Source: Serinus canaria
Lineage: Eukaryota > Chordata > Aves > Passeriformes > Fringillidae
Direction of reading: 5' to 3'
Assembly (NCBI RefSeq): GCF_022539315.1
Contig: NC_066313.1
Location: 23,659,059-23,723,058, forward strand
Length of the DNA stretch: 64,000 nucleotides
Shown: positions 40,521-53,800 of the stretch, one piece after another
How the letters are laid out: each line of letters begins with the position of its first letter
Position numbering within the stretch: position 1 is the stretch's first letter
Position numbers and translations under genes: made by a program
The notes under the pieces: model-generated
The model's input: only the letters and a program-made list of their open reading frames with translations
Told to the model about the DNA's origin: nothing
Databases searched by the model: none

Positions 40521-43500
40521 CTGCTTTCTTTAAGGGTAGTACTAGGGAAAAACAAAACTTAGAAACTCTGCCCACTGGGTCTTTGGGTTCACTGCATTTC
40601 TACAGGTCCTAAGTCTGCACCATGTTTTCACTGCACTGCTTTCTCTTGATTTCTCTTCTATTGCTCCTTTGTTCCTTCCCAAAAGAGGTGCATGGCAATT
40701 CTTGTCTGTTCACAATGCAGGAGCCTGTCCTGTGAGGGTTTGCCAAAGCCCTGCTCCTTGCAGTAGAGGGTGGATTTCCTCACGACTTTGCAGTGCCACA
40801 CAGAGGGCAGCAGATGAAACAAGGGTTTGCCAGCCTGAGCTTAAACAAAGACAAAGCAGCCCAAAGAGGTTCCAGTGTGTGAATGCGTGTCCTATTATTC
40901 AGAAATTTGCTTTATCACCAGGTAAGATTTAAGGATAACAGAAGACATTCACTTAGAAACATTGATTTGCAATAATGAAAGTGAGCAGTAAAAAGAGAGA
41001 ACAATGTTATTAAGATCATTCTTAGCTTAAGAATTCTCCATTATGGCTTCAGGATAGTTTCCTCCAGTTCCTATTCCTTCTGATGAATCAGAATTTGAAA
41101 ATAAGTATTTGCAAGATGGGCACTTCCAGGAAAGTTGCTTTGCTATGCATTGTTTGTACCAAAATAGAGTACTATCATTGCTGTGAGTTCTCTATTTTTG
41201 ACATCTGAATCATGCCACAAAATTAATAGACTTTAACAGTAATTGTTCTAAAGTCAAATGCTTTAAAACCTCCATGCATTTGGAAATGTCTTCACAGTCA
41301 AATCTGAGCCATTTATTTCCTGAAACGTCAACATTACTAAAAGCAAAGAAGAACAAGAGTATGAGCCAATGTTCATTTGCTCTCACTGTCTGTGCTTTTA
41401 TTTCTACTGCTAAAAAGTAGAAATAGAAATAATAAATAATAAGAATAAACAAGTCTTCTATGGAACATTCTGGATTAGTTAGTGCCTGCCTGAAGCCAGT
41501 ATCTGGAGCAGCCCAGGGAGGAGATATGGCTACTGAGCCACCGGGGGTGGATGAAGGGATGGAAGAATAAGCAGGGAACAGTAACAGAAGTGGGATATGG
41601 AGCAAGTATGGCCAGTGATTGTAAGAGAAGGAAGGGTGAGATCCATCTTTGATAATATTGTGGGAAACACAGGAGCAGCACAAACTCACATCCATTCAAT
41701 GAGGTTTATTCCCTGAATACACTTGTCATGAAATGCCACACCAAACTCATTATTAATCTCCAATGGAATCCCACACAAGCTGCTTCCATAGCTTCCCTTC
41801 ATCCAATGGCTTTGTACATGCTCTATCTCCTCCAGACTTGGTTTAGAAGCTTTCAGTGCACTTGGGGGAGGGCGGGGGGAGAAAGCAGGATGGGCTTAAC
41901 AAACAGCTGGTCATCACACTGCTTGAAAGTGCACACACAAGTGCTGTCCAGGATTTCCAACAGGAAATAGAAACATTTTCGGGTTTTTCCTGGAGTGGCA
42001 TTTTCTGAGTTACCTTCTTTCCACTATCAGATGAGTTTCAGAAGTCAGCTCCACTTCCAGCTTTGCCAAAGTGAAGCCAGTTCCTGCTGCTGCAAAGGAG
42101 GGGTGTGGAGCAGTTCCTGTTGCCTGTGTCATGTAGAAGCATTGAGCTGGTCCCACTCCATACCACTCACCAGGGAAAACAGGTACTCAGGGCTGCTGGC
42201 AAGCATTTGGAGATATGGATAGGGCCCAGGCAACGGGACCCTGCAGCAGGAGAGGCCATGCACAGAAGGAGAAGGCTGGTCCTGAAATGGGGCAATGCAG
42301 TGTGGAACAGAATCCAGAGGCCCACCAGAGAGGATAGTTAGGAACATTTCCACATGAACCTGGAAGCATATTCATTCAAGGTGTAGCTAGTGTTCTCCCA
42401 GCAGGACTTGTTAGCATTAGCAGCACTAAAATGCTATGGATTAAAGGCACAAAGTCATGCTCTACCTAGGTAGATGAACATTTAGTACCTCTAATATATA
42501 AACACCCTTGTTAAATAACAAGGTTTGAGTTATGTTTCCTACAACCTTGGTGAAAATTGATCAGAGCTGAGTGTCTCAGTGAATATTCCAGAAGCAAAAT
42601 GACTCTCAAATGGCTGCCACACATAGATCACTGCCCCATTTTTGTTCTCAGTTACTGCAATCAGCAGGAACAACTGATTTCAAGCCTTAACTTCTCCTCT
42701 GATGAGCCCAGGGACACTGCTGGCATCCAAGTGTCCTTTCCCGAGCATGAGCTCTTTCCCAGGCTCCCTCTGCAGCAGGTGACATTAGCAGTTTTTCATA
42801 TATTTGTTCTGGACAGAAAGGGGTTTTTTCACAGACTGTTCATTGACATATAGCTCCCACAGCTAATCCTAAAATGCTTTCTAACACTGTAAACTATACA
42901 TGTTACAGAGATTAGAGCTGAACAAATATTTCACTGTAAATCATTTATTCAATAAGTTTCATATGGCAATTTTTTTTCTATTTGTGAATTGTCTGCAAAC
43001 TGCAAGCCAAATTCCCAAATTCATTCATTAGTCAAAATTGCCCATGAATTTCTCCTGCAGATAGTTTTTGCCCTGCAGGCCATTCATGGACAGTTTGTTA
43101 TGAATAGTCTCAATTCAATGCTTGGTTGGTTTCACTGCAGCAGTCATGTGGACATGGCTCTGTTCTGAATGAAAATTCACTTTCAAATATGAACCAATAT
43201 TCACAGTGAATTTCCCCCTCTGTTCCCTCAGCCCTTGGAGGAATCAGCCCAGTTAATCTAACTGGGTGGGTTAAGCTGTCCAGAGCAACACAAGGGACTG
43301 GGAAAGGAATGGAGGGATGTCCAGTTGATATTGTTCTGTGTAGAGGTAGGATGGGAATACTCCTCTGGGCTGTTGTGAAGGTTCAGAACTGATGTCCTCA
43401 CTCCTTCCTGAAGGGTGACCACCAGACACAATGAGGAAAATGGCAACAGTGCAGCATCTCCCTGTCTTCTACTATTACCCAAGAGAGATGGATAATTACT

Positions 43501-45884
43501 TCATCCTTAACTTAATCTTAATGAAGTAACATGGGTGAGTTCTGAGCTGCAGCCAGACCTAGCTTCCTCTTGCCAAACAACTTTCCAGTAGGTTAATCCA
43601 TATAGAATGTTTCCAGGGTGCTCACAAGCACCCTTCACTTCTCTGGAGAAGAAAGTAGATGAAGTAGAACCCACTGTGTTGCAAACACTAGCTTGAAGAC
43701 TGAGTTACCATTCAGCAAGGCTGCAGGATTCTCTTGTCCTGTTATCTGTCTTCAGCAGATGTTCCTCTCATCAAATCACTGCATCCCAGGGTGCTGCCAG
43801 TGCCATCAAATCCAGCTGCTCCTCACACAGGGGCTCCAAAGAGCCACCCAGCTGCACCTGCTGGCCCTGCCTCCTCATCAGCAGGGCAGCAAGACCTTGT
43901 TGTTATCTCAGGCAGACAACAACAGGGGCTTCGTGTGCCTCTCAGTACCACTGGTGTGCTGAGATTTCACAGCCTGATAGAACAATGCTAATTGTTGGCT
44001 TCTTTTCTCATTTCTAAGGTTTGAATTGCTCCATGTAGCCATCTTCACAGTGGAGAAGAAAATCCAGAGACCTTCTCAACTGAGATATGTTGACAGCTAG
44101 GAGAGAATAGGAAATGTCCCCAGATGGAGAAAATGTTGGCTTTATGTTGAGAAACTCAATGCCAGAGGAAATAAAATGAGCTGATAGAGAGAAAGAAGAA
44201 AAATTTAAAAATAGCTGAACCCAATAAACAAATGCCAAAATTTAATTTTTTTCTTTTTATGATGAAAAATATTTATGCTCCTTCCCAGCACACATTTGCT
44301 GTGAAAATATTGCATGAAAATGTCATACCAAATTTTTACCATCCTTCTTTTTTGCCAGTCAGTTTCAAAGGAGGTCTGCTACAGGTTGAATAATAGTTAT
44401 ACACATCTCCAAGCTGCCACGGGAAAGGTATTTGCATTCATTGTATGAAAAAAGCCCTGGTGCAGACCCCTCAGAATGTATACAAGATAACAAACCCATC
44501 TCTGGACCTGGGCTACCTTGAGCTTTGACCATGAAACACATTGAGCCTCAGTGTGTTTCAAGGTGCTGCTGCCATTATCCTCTCTCTCATCCTTATGCTC
44601 AAAACAGCTCCAAAACCATTCTTCACCAGTTCTCTTTCCATTCTGCAGTCCATTTGACACATTTTGCCCTTCCCTTGACAACCCATCTTCTACCCACTTG
44701 TCTGCACCTGTGTGTTCATTCAGCTTTCTAGGAGCAGCTTTGCTGAAGCCTCTTGAGCAGTCTCTTGCCTCTTTCAAAAGGCTCCTGTGACCAAAGACGA
44801 TTTCCTGATCCCTTCTGCAAAGCTGTTTCTGCCATTCCACAAGTCTCTCCTTGGATGAGATGTTTGCCTTTCCAAGGTCTCCTCTCAGACACCTGTGAGC
44901 ATTTCTCTGCTCCTCCAAACTCACTGACATCACTGAATAGAAAACTACAAAGGCACACATGAAATGTGCCCTCTCATTCTTCTTATTGTCAGTCTTCTGG
45001 CATCCTTCAGAAGAGCAAGCTCTAAACTCCTTGCAAAAACTGCCATGGCCTTTTTCTATCTTTAAAAGTTCCTACCACTTTTATCACGATAAGAAACAAA
45101 CAAACAAAGAAAAGAAAAAATATAAAAAAAAAGCAGTTCTTCACCTAGGATGAAAATTAAACTCTCCTTTGTATAGCAGCAGCAGCTGTTAAACACTAAA
45201 CAGCAAAGCTGCATCTCAGCAGGGAAGAATGACAGGGAAAAACCTGTAGCTGGTTAAAACTACTTTGGTAGGAATTTATGGAGGTAAAATATTTTACCTT
45301 TCTGACTGTAAAACTTAATCAAATTTCATGGGTTTTACTTGCTGGGACACCACAGGCTGCTTCCCCTGCTCCCCGATAATAGCTGTGAGTATTGTCAAAA
45401 ACAAACAAACTGAACTAATCTGCAAACAAAACACATGATATTTTTAATAACGTGGAAGGAATTGTGTACGTCTTCAAAATCCCACTGCTTCCCTCTGTGC
45501 ACTGCCTGCTGCCCCCCCAGCCTTGGAGCATCCCAGCACAGCCCTTCAGTCAGGCAGGCCCTTCTCCCTACAGAAGCAGGACCATGATGGATCCCAGCTG
45601 GAATCACATCTGCTACTCAGTCTCCTTCACCCCTTTCCAGGAAACCTAGAGCATTTTTCCTCTTTGACTTTGGCCTTAAAAGACATGGAGGTTGCACCCA
45701 AGGGTGCCGAGTCCTTCTTACGAAGCAAATGAGTGATTACAAAGCTATTGTACCAGAAGGGGAAGGGAAAAAAGTGCATTGCTGGCACCTCTCTTATTTG
45801 ATTTCGTTTCCCCCTCCCACCCTTTCCTTCGGAGCGATGCAAAACGATAAGAGCAGGGAGAGATTTCGCTTAAATTAGGTTTAC
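40521..45884. other. intergenic, no gene recognised
   Basis: It includes a 187-codon minus-strand open frame at 44,397-44,960 with no recognisable domain, and a small hairpin near 41,400-41,430 (TTTCTACT/AGTAGAAA). No gene is supported. Confidence 0.65.
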
Positions 45885-46350
45885 AAATAGCCCGGCGGAT
45901 AGGGAAATGAGATGCATATGCTGCATGTTAAAGCGTCACCGCCACAGCCCGATGCGATGGGGATTGGGAACGCAGCCGGGCCGTGGGGATCAGGTGCAGC
46001 TCGCCGGCAGCCGGGAGGAGCCGGCAGCTCCGGGGGGCGCCTCTGCCAAGCGCTGGGTGCTGCTGCCCCCCGACGGTCCCGGCCCGCAAGCGGCCGCCGC
46101 CCGTGCGGCCCCGGCGGCTCGGACCGGACCGGGCTGCGGCTCCTGCGCTCTGCGGGACCCCAGGGGCTCACACCGGACCGGACTGCGGCTCCTGCGCTCA
46201 CCCGGACCCCAGGGGCTCGGACCGGACCGGGCTGCGGCTCCGGCGCTCTGCGGGACCACGGCGGCTCAGCCGGACCGCGGCTCCTCCTCGCCGCGGGACC
46301 CCCTCAGATCTGAGGGTCAGAGCGGCCAGGCCAGGGGAACCTCTGCGGGG
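45885..46350. promoter_or_regulatory. CpG island (orphan, possible promoter or enhancer)
   Basis: By hand count there are about 50 CpG dinucleotides in roughly 460 bp of very GC-rich DNA, inside AT-rich, CpG-poor intergenic sequence. The edges are sharp. It is about 12.6 kb beyond the IGSF11 stop codon and is not the IGSF11 promoter, which lies off the right edge. Open frames exist on both strands, but none resembles a known protein, and lack of stops is expected in such GC-rich DNA. It could be the start of an unannotated noncoding transcript. No TATA box or defined transcription start is visible to me. Confidence 0.7.
46117..46305. repeat. 49-bp-period GC-rich tandem repeat, about 3.8 copies
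   Basis: The repeat start GCTC recurs at 46,117, 46,166, 46,215 and 46,264, exactly 49 bp apart. Each copy contains a CGGACCGGAC-like core followed by TGCGGCTCC and GCGCTC; the fourth copy is diverged and shortened. It lies inside the CpG island. Confidence 0.85.
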
Positions 46351-46475
46351 CTGCAGAGGTGACCCAGAAAGAAATCGTCATTTTCACGGTCTATTAAAAG
46401 TGACAACTCGGTGCCCTCCATTTATTTCCTGTCACTGAGATTTATTTTCTGTCCAAAGACATATATATAGATATT

Positions 46476-46518
46476 CCCCCCCCCCCCAAAAAAAAAAAAA
46501 CAAAAAACAAAAAAAACC
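46476..46518. repeat. C run joined to an A-rich run
   Basis: About 12 C followed directly by about 13 A and further CAAAAAA units, 130 bp past the CpG island. Confidence 0.9.
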
Positions 46519-46984
46519 TCCATCTGGCAGCTGAACATCAAACTCTGGTTTTGATACCTTGCAAAAAGGATATGGGTTGATAGTTGAAGCTGCTACCTTG
46601 GCAGCCTTGGAGACCCAAGTTCCCTGTCCACCAGGTAACCATGTAGCATGTATCATGTACAGTATCATGACTGTCCATACAGAATCATGTCTAGCTTCTT
46701 CCAAACACTGGCTCCTGCCCACTCAGCTCACTCCTTGTCTAGCACAAATGCTCTGTACCAGCTCATGAGGCCAGCTGGTCTCCACATCCTATCTGGCCTC
46801 CCTGCTAAGCCTCAGGGGAGGTCAGGAACATGGCTGGCTGTTTTCATTACTTCTTTTATTTGCTATCCTCGGTGAACTACAGGTGAGATGAAGGCTATTT
46901 ATAGATCATGTATATCTCTCTAAGGAGGGGTGGATTTGGATGCAGATCTCATCATTTGGGACTTCAGGGGCTGTTATCAGCATT

Positions 46985-47544
46985 TGGTCAAGGGATGTGA
47001 TTCTGCCCCTCTACTCTGCTGTTGCAAGTCCCACCTGAAGTACCGTGCCGAACTCTGAGGCCTCCGGCATAGGAAAGATGTGGACCTGTTGGAGCAAGTC
47101 CAGGGAAGGATCACAAACTGGATCAGAGGGCTGGAACACCTCTCCTGTGAAGCCAGGGTGAAAAAATTGGGGTTGTTCAGCCTGGAGAAGAGAAAGCTCC
47201 AGTGAGATCTTGTAGCAACCTTCCAGTACCTAAAGGGGGTCTACAAGTAAGATGGAGAGGGTCTTCTTACAATGGCATGCTAGGACAAGGGGGAATGACT
47301 TTAAACTGAAAGAAGTTAGAATTAGATTGTATATTAGGATGAAATTTTTCACTGTGAGCAGGGTGAGACACTAAAACAGGTTGCCCAGAGAAGCTGTGGC
47401 TGCCCTTGGAAGTATTCAAGGCCAGGCTTAATAGGGTTTTGAGCAACCTGGTTTAGTGGGAGGTGTCCCTGCCACAGGCTGAGAAGTTGGAATGAGATTA
47501 TCTTCGAGGTCCCTTTCAACCCAAATCATTCTGTGATGCTGTGA
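46985..47544 (+). mobile_element. CR1 LINE 3'-region fragment (about 560 bp)
   Basis: It begins near GGTCAAGGGATGTGATTCTG, the last coding part of CR1. It runs through TTCAGCCTGGAGAAGAG and GTTGCCCAGAGAAGC, and ends with ATTCTGTG then ATGCTGTG. This is the longest and clearest CR1 copy here. It is 5'-truncated, with no intact reverse transcriptase frame. Confidence 0.92.
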
Positions 47545-49524
47545 TCCACACAGAAGCCCTGCACCTTGGAGGCAGGGCAAAGCCCAAGGGATAAGCCTAT
47601 TAGACAGGCACCACCTTCACTGCCAGCTGTGCTGCCACCACCATTGAATTACAGAGGTGTGGACAAGACTAAGCTGCCCTCTGCAGAGAGGGTAAAACAA
47701 AGCCTTTGGGTGCTGGTGAAATCACTGAACTCACCATCGTTGCCAGCCATCACCTGAGTTCCTACAGAGACTCACACAGGGGCTAACTGGACCTCACCAC
47801 ACCACTGGGAAAGTTGGGGGAGATGGAGGTAATTGGTAGGAGGCAGAAGATGGATGAACAGAGGAAGGATGGGTGAAGTAAAAACCCACAAAGTTGAAAG
47901 CCAGAGTGAGGAAAAGCAAACTGAACAAGAGGCTTCAGCCACATGGACTAGAGAGACAGGACTAAAGGTGGTAGGAGAGAGGAAAGAGAAAAGGATTGGA
48001 AGAGAAGGAATAGACTCACAGAGAGGGAACACACTTTTCAGCAGTAGGAGAGGCAAAGCTGAGGTGGGGAACAAAAGTCCTCTCTGAGGCCAACACCAAG
48101 AGTGGATAAAGGGATGGCAGAGGGGAAGAGATGGAGAAAACCAGAGAGGCCTAGGTCTGAGAGCAGGAGGCTGAGAGAGTAGGACACTGTGCCTTTGGGA
48201 AGTGGCTTGAAAAGACAACTGTCTTTGGAATACGAGGAGGGACAGCACTGAGAAAGATGCAGCTGCCCCTGTCTGTGCTGTGGCTGTCACTGCATTCACT
48301 GTGAAGGCTCTCAGCAGCTGTTCTCACCAGCTCACTCTGAGCACACTCCATGACTGCAAATAACCAACATGGTGGGAATCTCTAAGTGCTGCAGCCGCTG
48401 TCAGGAGCAGCCCAGCCAACAGAGCTGATGCTTCTACCTGGTATCCTGAAAGAAAGCTGAACCACCAGTGCAGCACTGATAAAGTCCTGACACCAGCTTG
48501 CAGAGAATACTGGGTTTTGTGCCACTCCAAAGAGCAGCAGTGCTCCTTCTGGAAGCAGTGCAAGTCTGAAAACCCACCTGCTGCTCCCCAAAACCATTGG
48601 ATGGTCACTCTTTCAAGGTCATGCAACATGAGAGAGCCAAACATGCAACAGAGAGCCAATGCTCTCTATTTTCTACAGGGAGAACCAGAAACCACACCTT
48701 ACTCTTTTTCTCCAGTTAGCAAAGCAAGTTTTTCTTTCCATTCAGGCTTGAGGAGGGCTCTGGGGTTAGCTGGGAGCCCAGAGCTCCCTGCCATACCTGA
48801 GAGTGATAAGACTGCTGGCCAGATGTACTCTAACCCCAGCCCTGCCTGTGGAGATTATACACAGCTCTCCTGTGCTCAGGGAACAACCCTGGGACTGAGT
48901 TTGCTTGGTGCTAAATAAAACCAGCCCCCTCCCCCCACCTCATAGCTTTCCTGTCCACTGGATGAAGCCACCAGGTATGCAAAGGTTACTACAACTGAAT
49001 TAAATCCTTTCTCTTTCTCCCATCTCCTAAGAGCAAATTTGAATGTGGCTGGTCACCTACTTTGAAGAGCTGCAATGCCAACAGAGGAGGTGAATGAACT
49101 AGGCAGTTCCTTGAAAATATAGGTAAGGATTAAAGAAAATCCTAGTCTCTGAGTACAAATCAATGAAAAATACAGAGTTCTGTGTATTCCTAGCATATCC
49201 TCTCTGCAGCTTCTGGCAAAGCTAACACTTGGAGCTGGCAATGTGCATATGAAGAAATATGTAGACTATTGTTCAAATATAAAACTCTTATGAGGCAGTC
49301 AGTCAAAACCAATGTTGGAAGCATTCCCTTTTATCCTTGTGCCTAGTAAGACTGTGGAATCTCTGAGCAGAGATCTTTAAGAGCAAGCTAACCACCCTTC
49401 AGCAGGGGATCAAATATAGTTGAACCTCTTAGGTCAGACTTTGGGGGGTTGTGTGTGCACATGCACACATGCATGTTTGTGTAGATTATATGAGGGTTTT
49501 TTTTTTTATAAGTCATTCTCAATC

Positions 49525-49765
49525 CTGCTCCTTATGATTTTATTCATTTTCCAGCTGGGGAACAAAAGTCTCAGTGAGACTAGAGCTAATATTTTCACTC
49601 TCAGGCTCCTACACTCATATTAACCACCAGGTCTTCCTCTGACATGCACTCCAGGCATCCAGCTGTGGCCCCCCAGGATGGGTGCCTGCATTCCTACTTA
49701 CCTCAGGTAATGCAGCAAGTCAAAGGCAAGCTGAGAGTGAAACCCAGATCTGACTAGAACCCCAG
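49525..49765 (+). repeat. possible ancient SINE fossil (MIR/CORE-like)
   Basis: ATTTTCCAGCTGGGGAAC is followed by CTCAGTGAGACTAG. Later come GCAAGTCAAAGGCAAGCTGA and AACCCAGATCTGACT, similar to the 3' half of MIR. A gap of about 120 bases separates the two parts. Confidence 0.35.
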
Positions 49766-52029
49766 CAGCACGTTTGCTGGATCACAAGCACCCGATGTAT
49801 TTGTCTTCATTTAATGTTCTGTTTTTTCTATCCTCTTGAGTAATTTCCTTCCCTTAAAGGACATAAATCACATACCTACAAAGTAAAGAATTATTTAAAG
49901 AACAGTTATACTTAAGCTTGAAAAAGGAGTTTGAATTTAACTCCCTAGTGGCTGAGATGTGACTGGCTGGTGAATATAACTTGGCTTAACTATATGAAGG
50001 TGTTTTATGGCTTCAATACCACTGGGCCTGCAAACCAGAGTTCCATACACTGGGGTGCTACTGTGGATGAATACCCTTGCTGCAAGTTAACTTAATGCTG
50101 CCTTCTCTCATTTCCCCTAAAGTGACCTACCTGCTCTCTGCCCCAAATGCACGCTCACACACACATTGGGCTTTGCCCCAAGTTAACTCAATCAGTTTAA
50201 CAGCTCCATTTCATTGAGTGCCACTCTCAGGTGGAGGTTTCTCTCTACTTCTCTAAGTCACACCACAATTTCATTTTGTCCCTGATCTTATTGTTGATGA
50301 AGACAGGATGAAATGTAGGAGTGGAGCAATTCCCAATGGAATAGCATAGACTTCAATAGCAGTAGTGAGTGTTAAAGGTAATCTGTTAGTATGAAAAGGA
50401 ATACTCTTCCTGCTTATTAAGTATGGCTTAGCAGCAGAAAATCCGCCAAAATCTTTAAATGAACAATGAAAAGGACATAAAAGAAATTAATACATTGGGA
50501 AGAATCATAGTGACCATGTTTCAAACAACTTAGCAACTATTCTCTCCCACACATACCTTATGTAGCAGTTGCACTCATGAGGGCTATTCCCTTTCCTCTG
50601 TGCTTCAGTCTAACAAGCAATGGATTTGCTCTGAATAACACAAGTCTAATGCTGAAACTTCTGTTTATGAGAGTTGAAATACGATGCAAAGATGTATGGC
50701 CATTATATCTACAAGATGGACAGCCACTGATAACTTCCAAAAGCCTTTGGAAAAGGAAAGAAAACACAAATCTACAGTCCAAGAATCCTTTGTGGTCAAA
50801 AAGAAGCAATTTAAAACAGGCAGAGACTGGTTTGATCAATTTTAATGCAGATCTTGAACTCTGTGCTTAGAAATATGACAGAGACTTCAGGAGCTGCAGC
50901 TCCCTCCCAGCCAGTGGACAAGGAACTTCATGTCATTTGAAGGAAAGGTTAGACATCCTGTGGGTCTGGCGTGTGCTGGGGACAGATGGGGGCACAATGT
51001 CTATATTAAAACTCAGCTGAAGGGCTACCAGAAAAGCCCCATGGCTGAATGCTCTTGATTTGACCGACAAGAATAGAAATGAGGGCATGACACGGAAATC
51101 CTGATTATGAGCCACATTTCAAAGAAAAACAGTATTTGTTGGGTAGATAAATGTGGTTTGGACTATTTCATACACCATCTTTAGTAAACACAGATCTGGA
51201 ACAAAGTTTTGATTTCTAGTATCCCAGGAGTCCACTGCCTGGGGCTGGAGGTGGCTCTTCGTAAAGCGAAACTCTTTGGAGTCTTAGTCAAATCCAAAAT
51301 CTATGAGGGTCGTGTTTCCTTCTTTCCATCAACACATAGCTGAAAAGAAAATCAAACTTGGGAGGTTTGCATGTAATCACCTTGCCTTCTGAACCGAAGC
51401 CTCACTGGACTTGCATGAGAAAGTACTTTGCTCACATATCTGACCCCAAACTCTGCATGTCCTTGCTGTTGCAACTAATCTGGGCCCATTAATGAGCAGG
51501 GATATGGTTGCTGGTTTCACAAGGACGGTAGATCCTTGAATCCCCAGAGCTGGCTGGCAGGCACATAAAAGTTAGTTTGCAGTGGTTTTTCCACTGGGCG
51601 CTCTCCTAAGCTCTGAAGCCTTGCCCCAGTGTGGAGGAGCCAGAAAAGTCAGCCAGGCAGCTCCTCAGCCTCAGCAGGGCAGCAGGACAAATTTAAGTCA
51701 GCTGTGAGCCTCTAAGAAGCCAGTTGCACTGGTGTATACAGTTAAATGTGGGGCCAGCAGCTCTTTAGACTGTGTCCCCTCTGTTCCCTGGCACTGCCCC
51801 AGCACCAGCCCATTCTCCATGCCTGTGAAGCACAGACCATCGCAACAAGAGCAGCAGCTGGGAAGCTAAAGGCAGGCTGTGGTCAAGACCATTTGCTCCT
51901 GGGACACAAGTACTCAAACCTCTTCATCACAGCATAGCAGATACCGCAGTAGTGAGAGCATATCCTGAGAGACAATCGCAGGAGAAAAAAGGAAGAGGTG
52001 CTCATACTCAAGGGGCAGAGCACTTTATT

Positions 52030-52540
52030 CTTTGCAAGATCACGGGGGGAAAAGCCAACCCGGGAGCTCGAAGGAGCTGCAGCCATGTGCAGGCAAACTC
52101 AGCAGCGGACGGGAGTCGCTGAAGTTCTGCATCCCTCCAGAGGATGTCAGCGTAGAGCCACCGAAAAAGGCGATCTTAGTGACCCAAATCCGGCTGCCGT
52201 GAGGGAATTAGAATGTGTAGCCGCTCTGCGGACACAGCCCCGAAGCTCCCCGCCTGCTTTCCCAGAAGTAACCAACTTTCCCTGGCTAGAGTGCAACTGG
52301 TGGAATGACGGCAGGAGCGGCGAAAGCCACCGCGATTTGGGAGCTACGCAACAGGTTATGCCGGGAAACAAACGGGATCCGTGCTCTGGATGGCTGGGCT
52401 GAGAAAACCATGGGGCATTCTCACCCCTTACTGTCGTGCTTCCACCTCCTGCGGTGTCCCCGAGCGTGGATGAGCGAGTGGAGGATGCATGCACACACAA
52501 GGAAGATGGGCAAACAAAACGGTGGAGATTGTGTTCGCAG
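52030..52540. promoter_or_regulatory. CpG-enriched patch (weak CpG island)
   Basis: By hand count there are about 30 CpG in 510 bp, clearly denser than the flanks. Several open frames overlap it, but none is recognisable. It is a candidate regulatory element or 5' exon of a noncoding RNA, weaker than the island at 46 kb. Confidence 0.4.
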
Positions 52541-53786
52541 ATAGCAGGAAGAGACTGCAGCCATTGAGCAAGTGCCCCCTGGAGAGAGCTGGTGGGAGAC
52601 CTGTGTGCTTGTGCACTATTACTGTCCTGTGTCACCAAAAGTTAGTCTTTGATTTTATACATATTTATCCCAGCAGAAAACCACAGCCAAAAGAAAGAGC
52701 TGCTTTCTGTCCGTGGCTCATTTCTGTAATAGTTTCTATCCCTAAGAATCTTAATTTTGAAAGTCTAAAGTCACATTGGATTTTCTATGGAGCTAATTCT
52801 AGCCCCTGCTGCCTTTGGTCGTTCATATGGAGCACAGGGGCAAATGTGCCACAAGCCTCAACCTAAGAAGAGGGGAGAGGATCCCAGATGGAAAAGCTGT
52901 ACCAGTGATGCCAAGCACTAAAAAAAGTCTCTGGGCTATCCTGCAACCTTAGAAACTTCCACAACTTAAAGAGTGCTGCTTCAACCCATATCTCACACAT
53001 TTTCCCTGTCTGAAATGTCCACATGGACAACAGCCGGGTGATTGCTTGCCAAAGGGTCTTGTGACCATTCAATAAAAATTAGCTACCTGAGAGAAATTCG
53101 GCAGATATTGATAGCATTCAGGAAGGCAGACTCTACTAAACATAGTGGGTTTAAATTCCAGCAAGAAACTACAGAGCCTCTGGGCTTTACTGTATCCAGT
53201 CCCTGAGCCAATGTTTCTCTTTGAGCATGCACCACATCAGTTTTCCCATTACAGCATATCGACTGGAAGCAAGTCATCATCCCTTCCCAAGTATGATTTA
53301 ATAAGACCAAATCCAGGACCTGACCCAGGCTACATCCACTGCTAAAGCATCACTTGCCAGCCAACCACGCAAGCTGCGTCTTAATCTCTCTCCTTTACTG
53401 CTATTTGTTTTCTGGGGTTGGGGGTTTTTTGCTCGTTTTTACATGGATAGATTAAATTTCCTGCCAACCCAGTTTCTCATTCAAACATGTTACGGAGGAA
53501 GTGGGAGGAAGAAGAAAACCAGGAACAAACAACATGCGGAAAATGGCATTAGAAGGCTTAGTGAGGAGTCTGATCCTTAGCCATGTGCACTGCCCCATTC
53601 CTGCACATCAGCAGTGCTCTCTACTACAGGGAAAGGAAAAGTGCTTTTTTAGCTGTCATTGTCCATGGAAACATCAAAGAAAATATGCCAGAGCTCTACT
53701 GTCAGGAAGTCCCAGGACTACCAAGTTTCTCCTCCCTAAAAAACAGCATTCACATGTCCAAAGCTCTTGCCACGTATTATCTCACA

Positions 53787-53800
53787 CCCCCCCCCCCCCC
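53787..53800. repeat. poly(C) tract
   Basis: Fourteen consecutive C. Confidence 0.9.

Noticed and set aside
44397..44960. 187-codon minus-strand open frame
   Set aside because: No recognisable domain, no signal peptide and no splice context. One frame of this length can occur by chance in 64 kb on two strands.
45907..46362. Overlapping 133-151-codon frames on the plus strand, with others on the minus strand
   Set aside because: All are explained by GC-rich sequence lacking stops and by the 49-bp repeat. The peptides are Arg/Ala/Gly/Pro low complexity in every frame.
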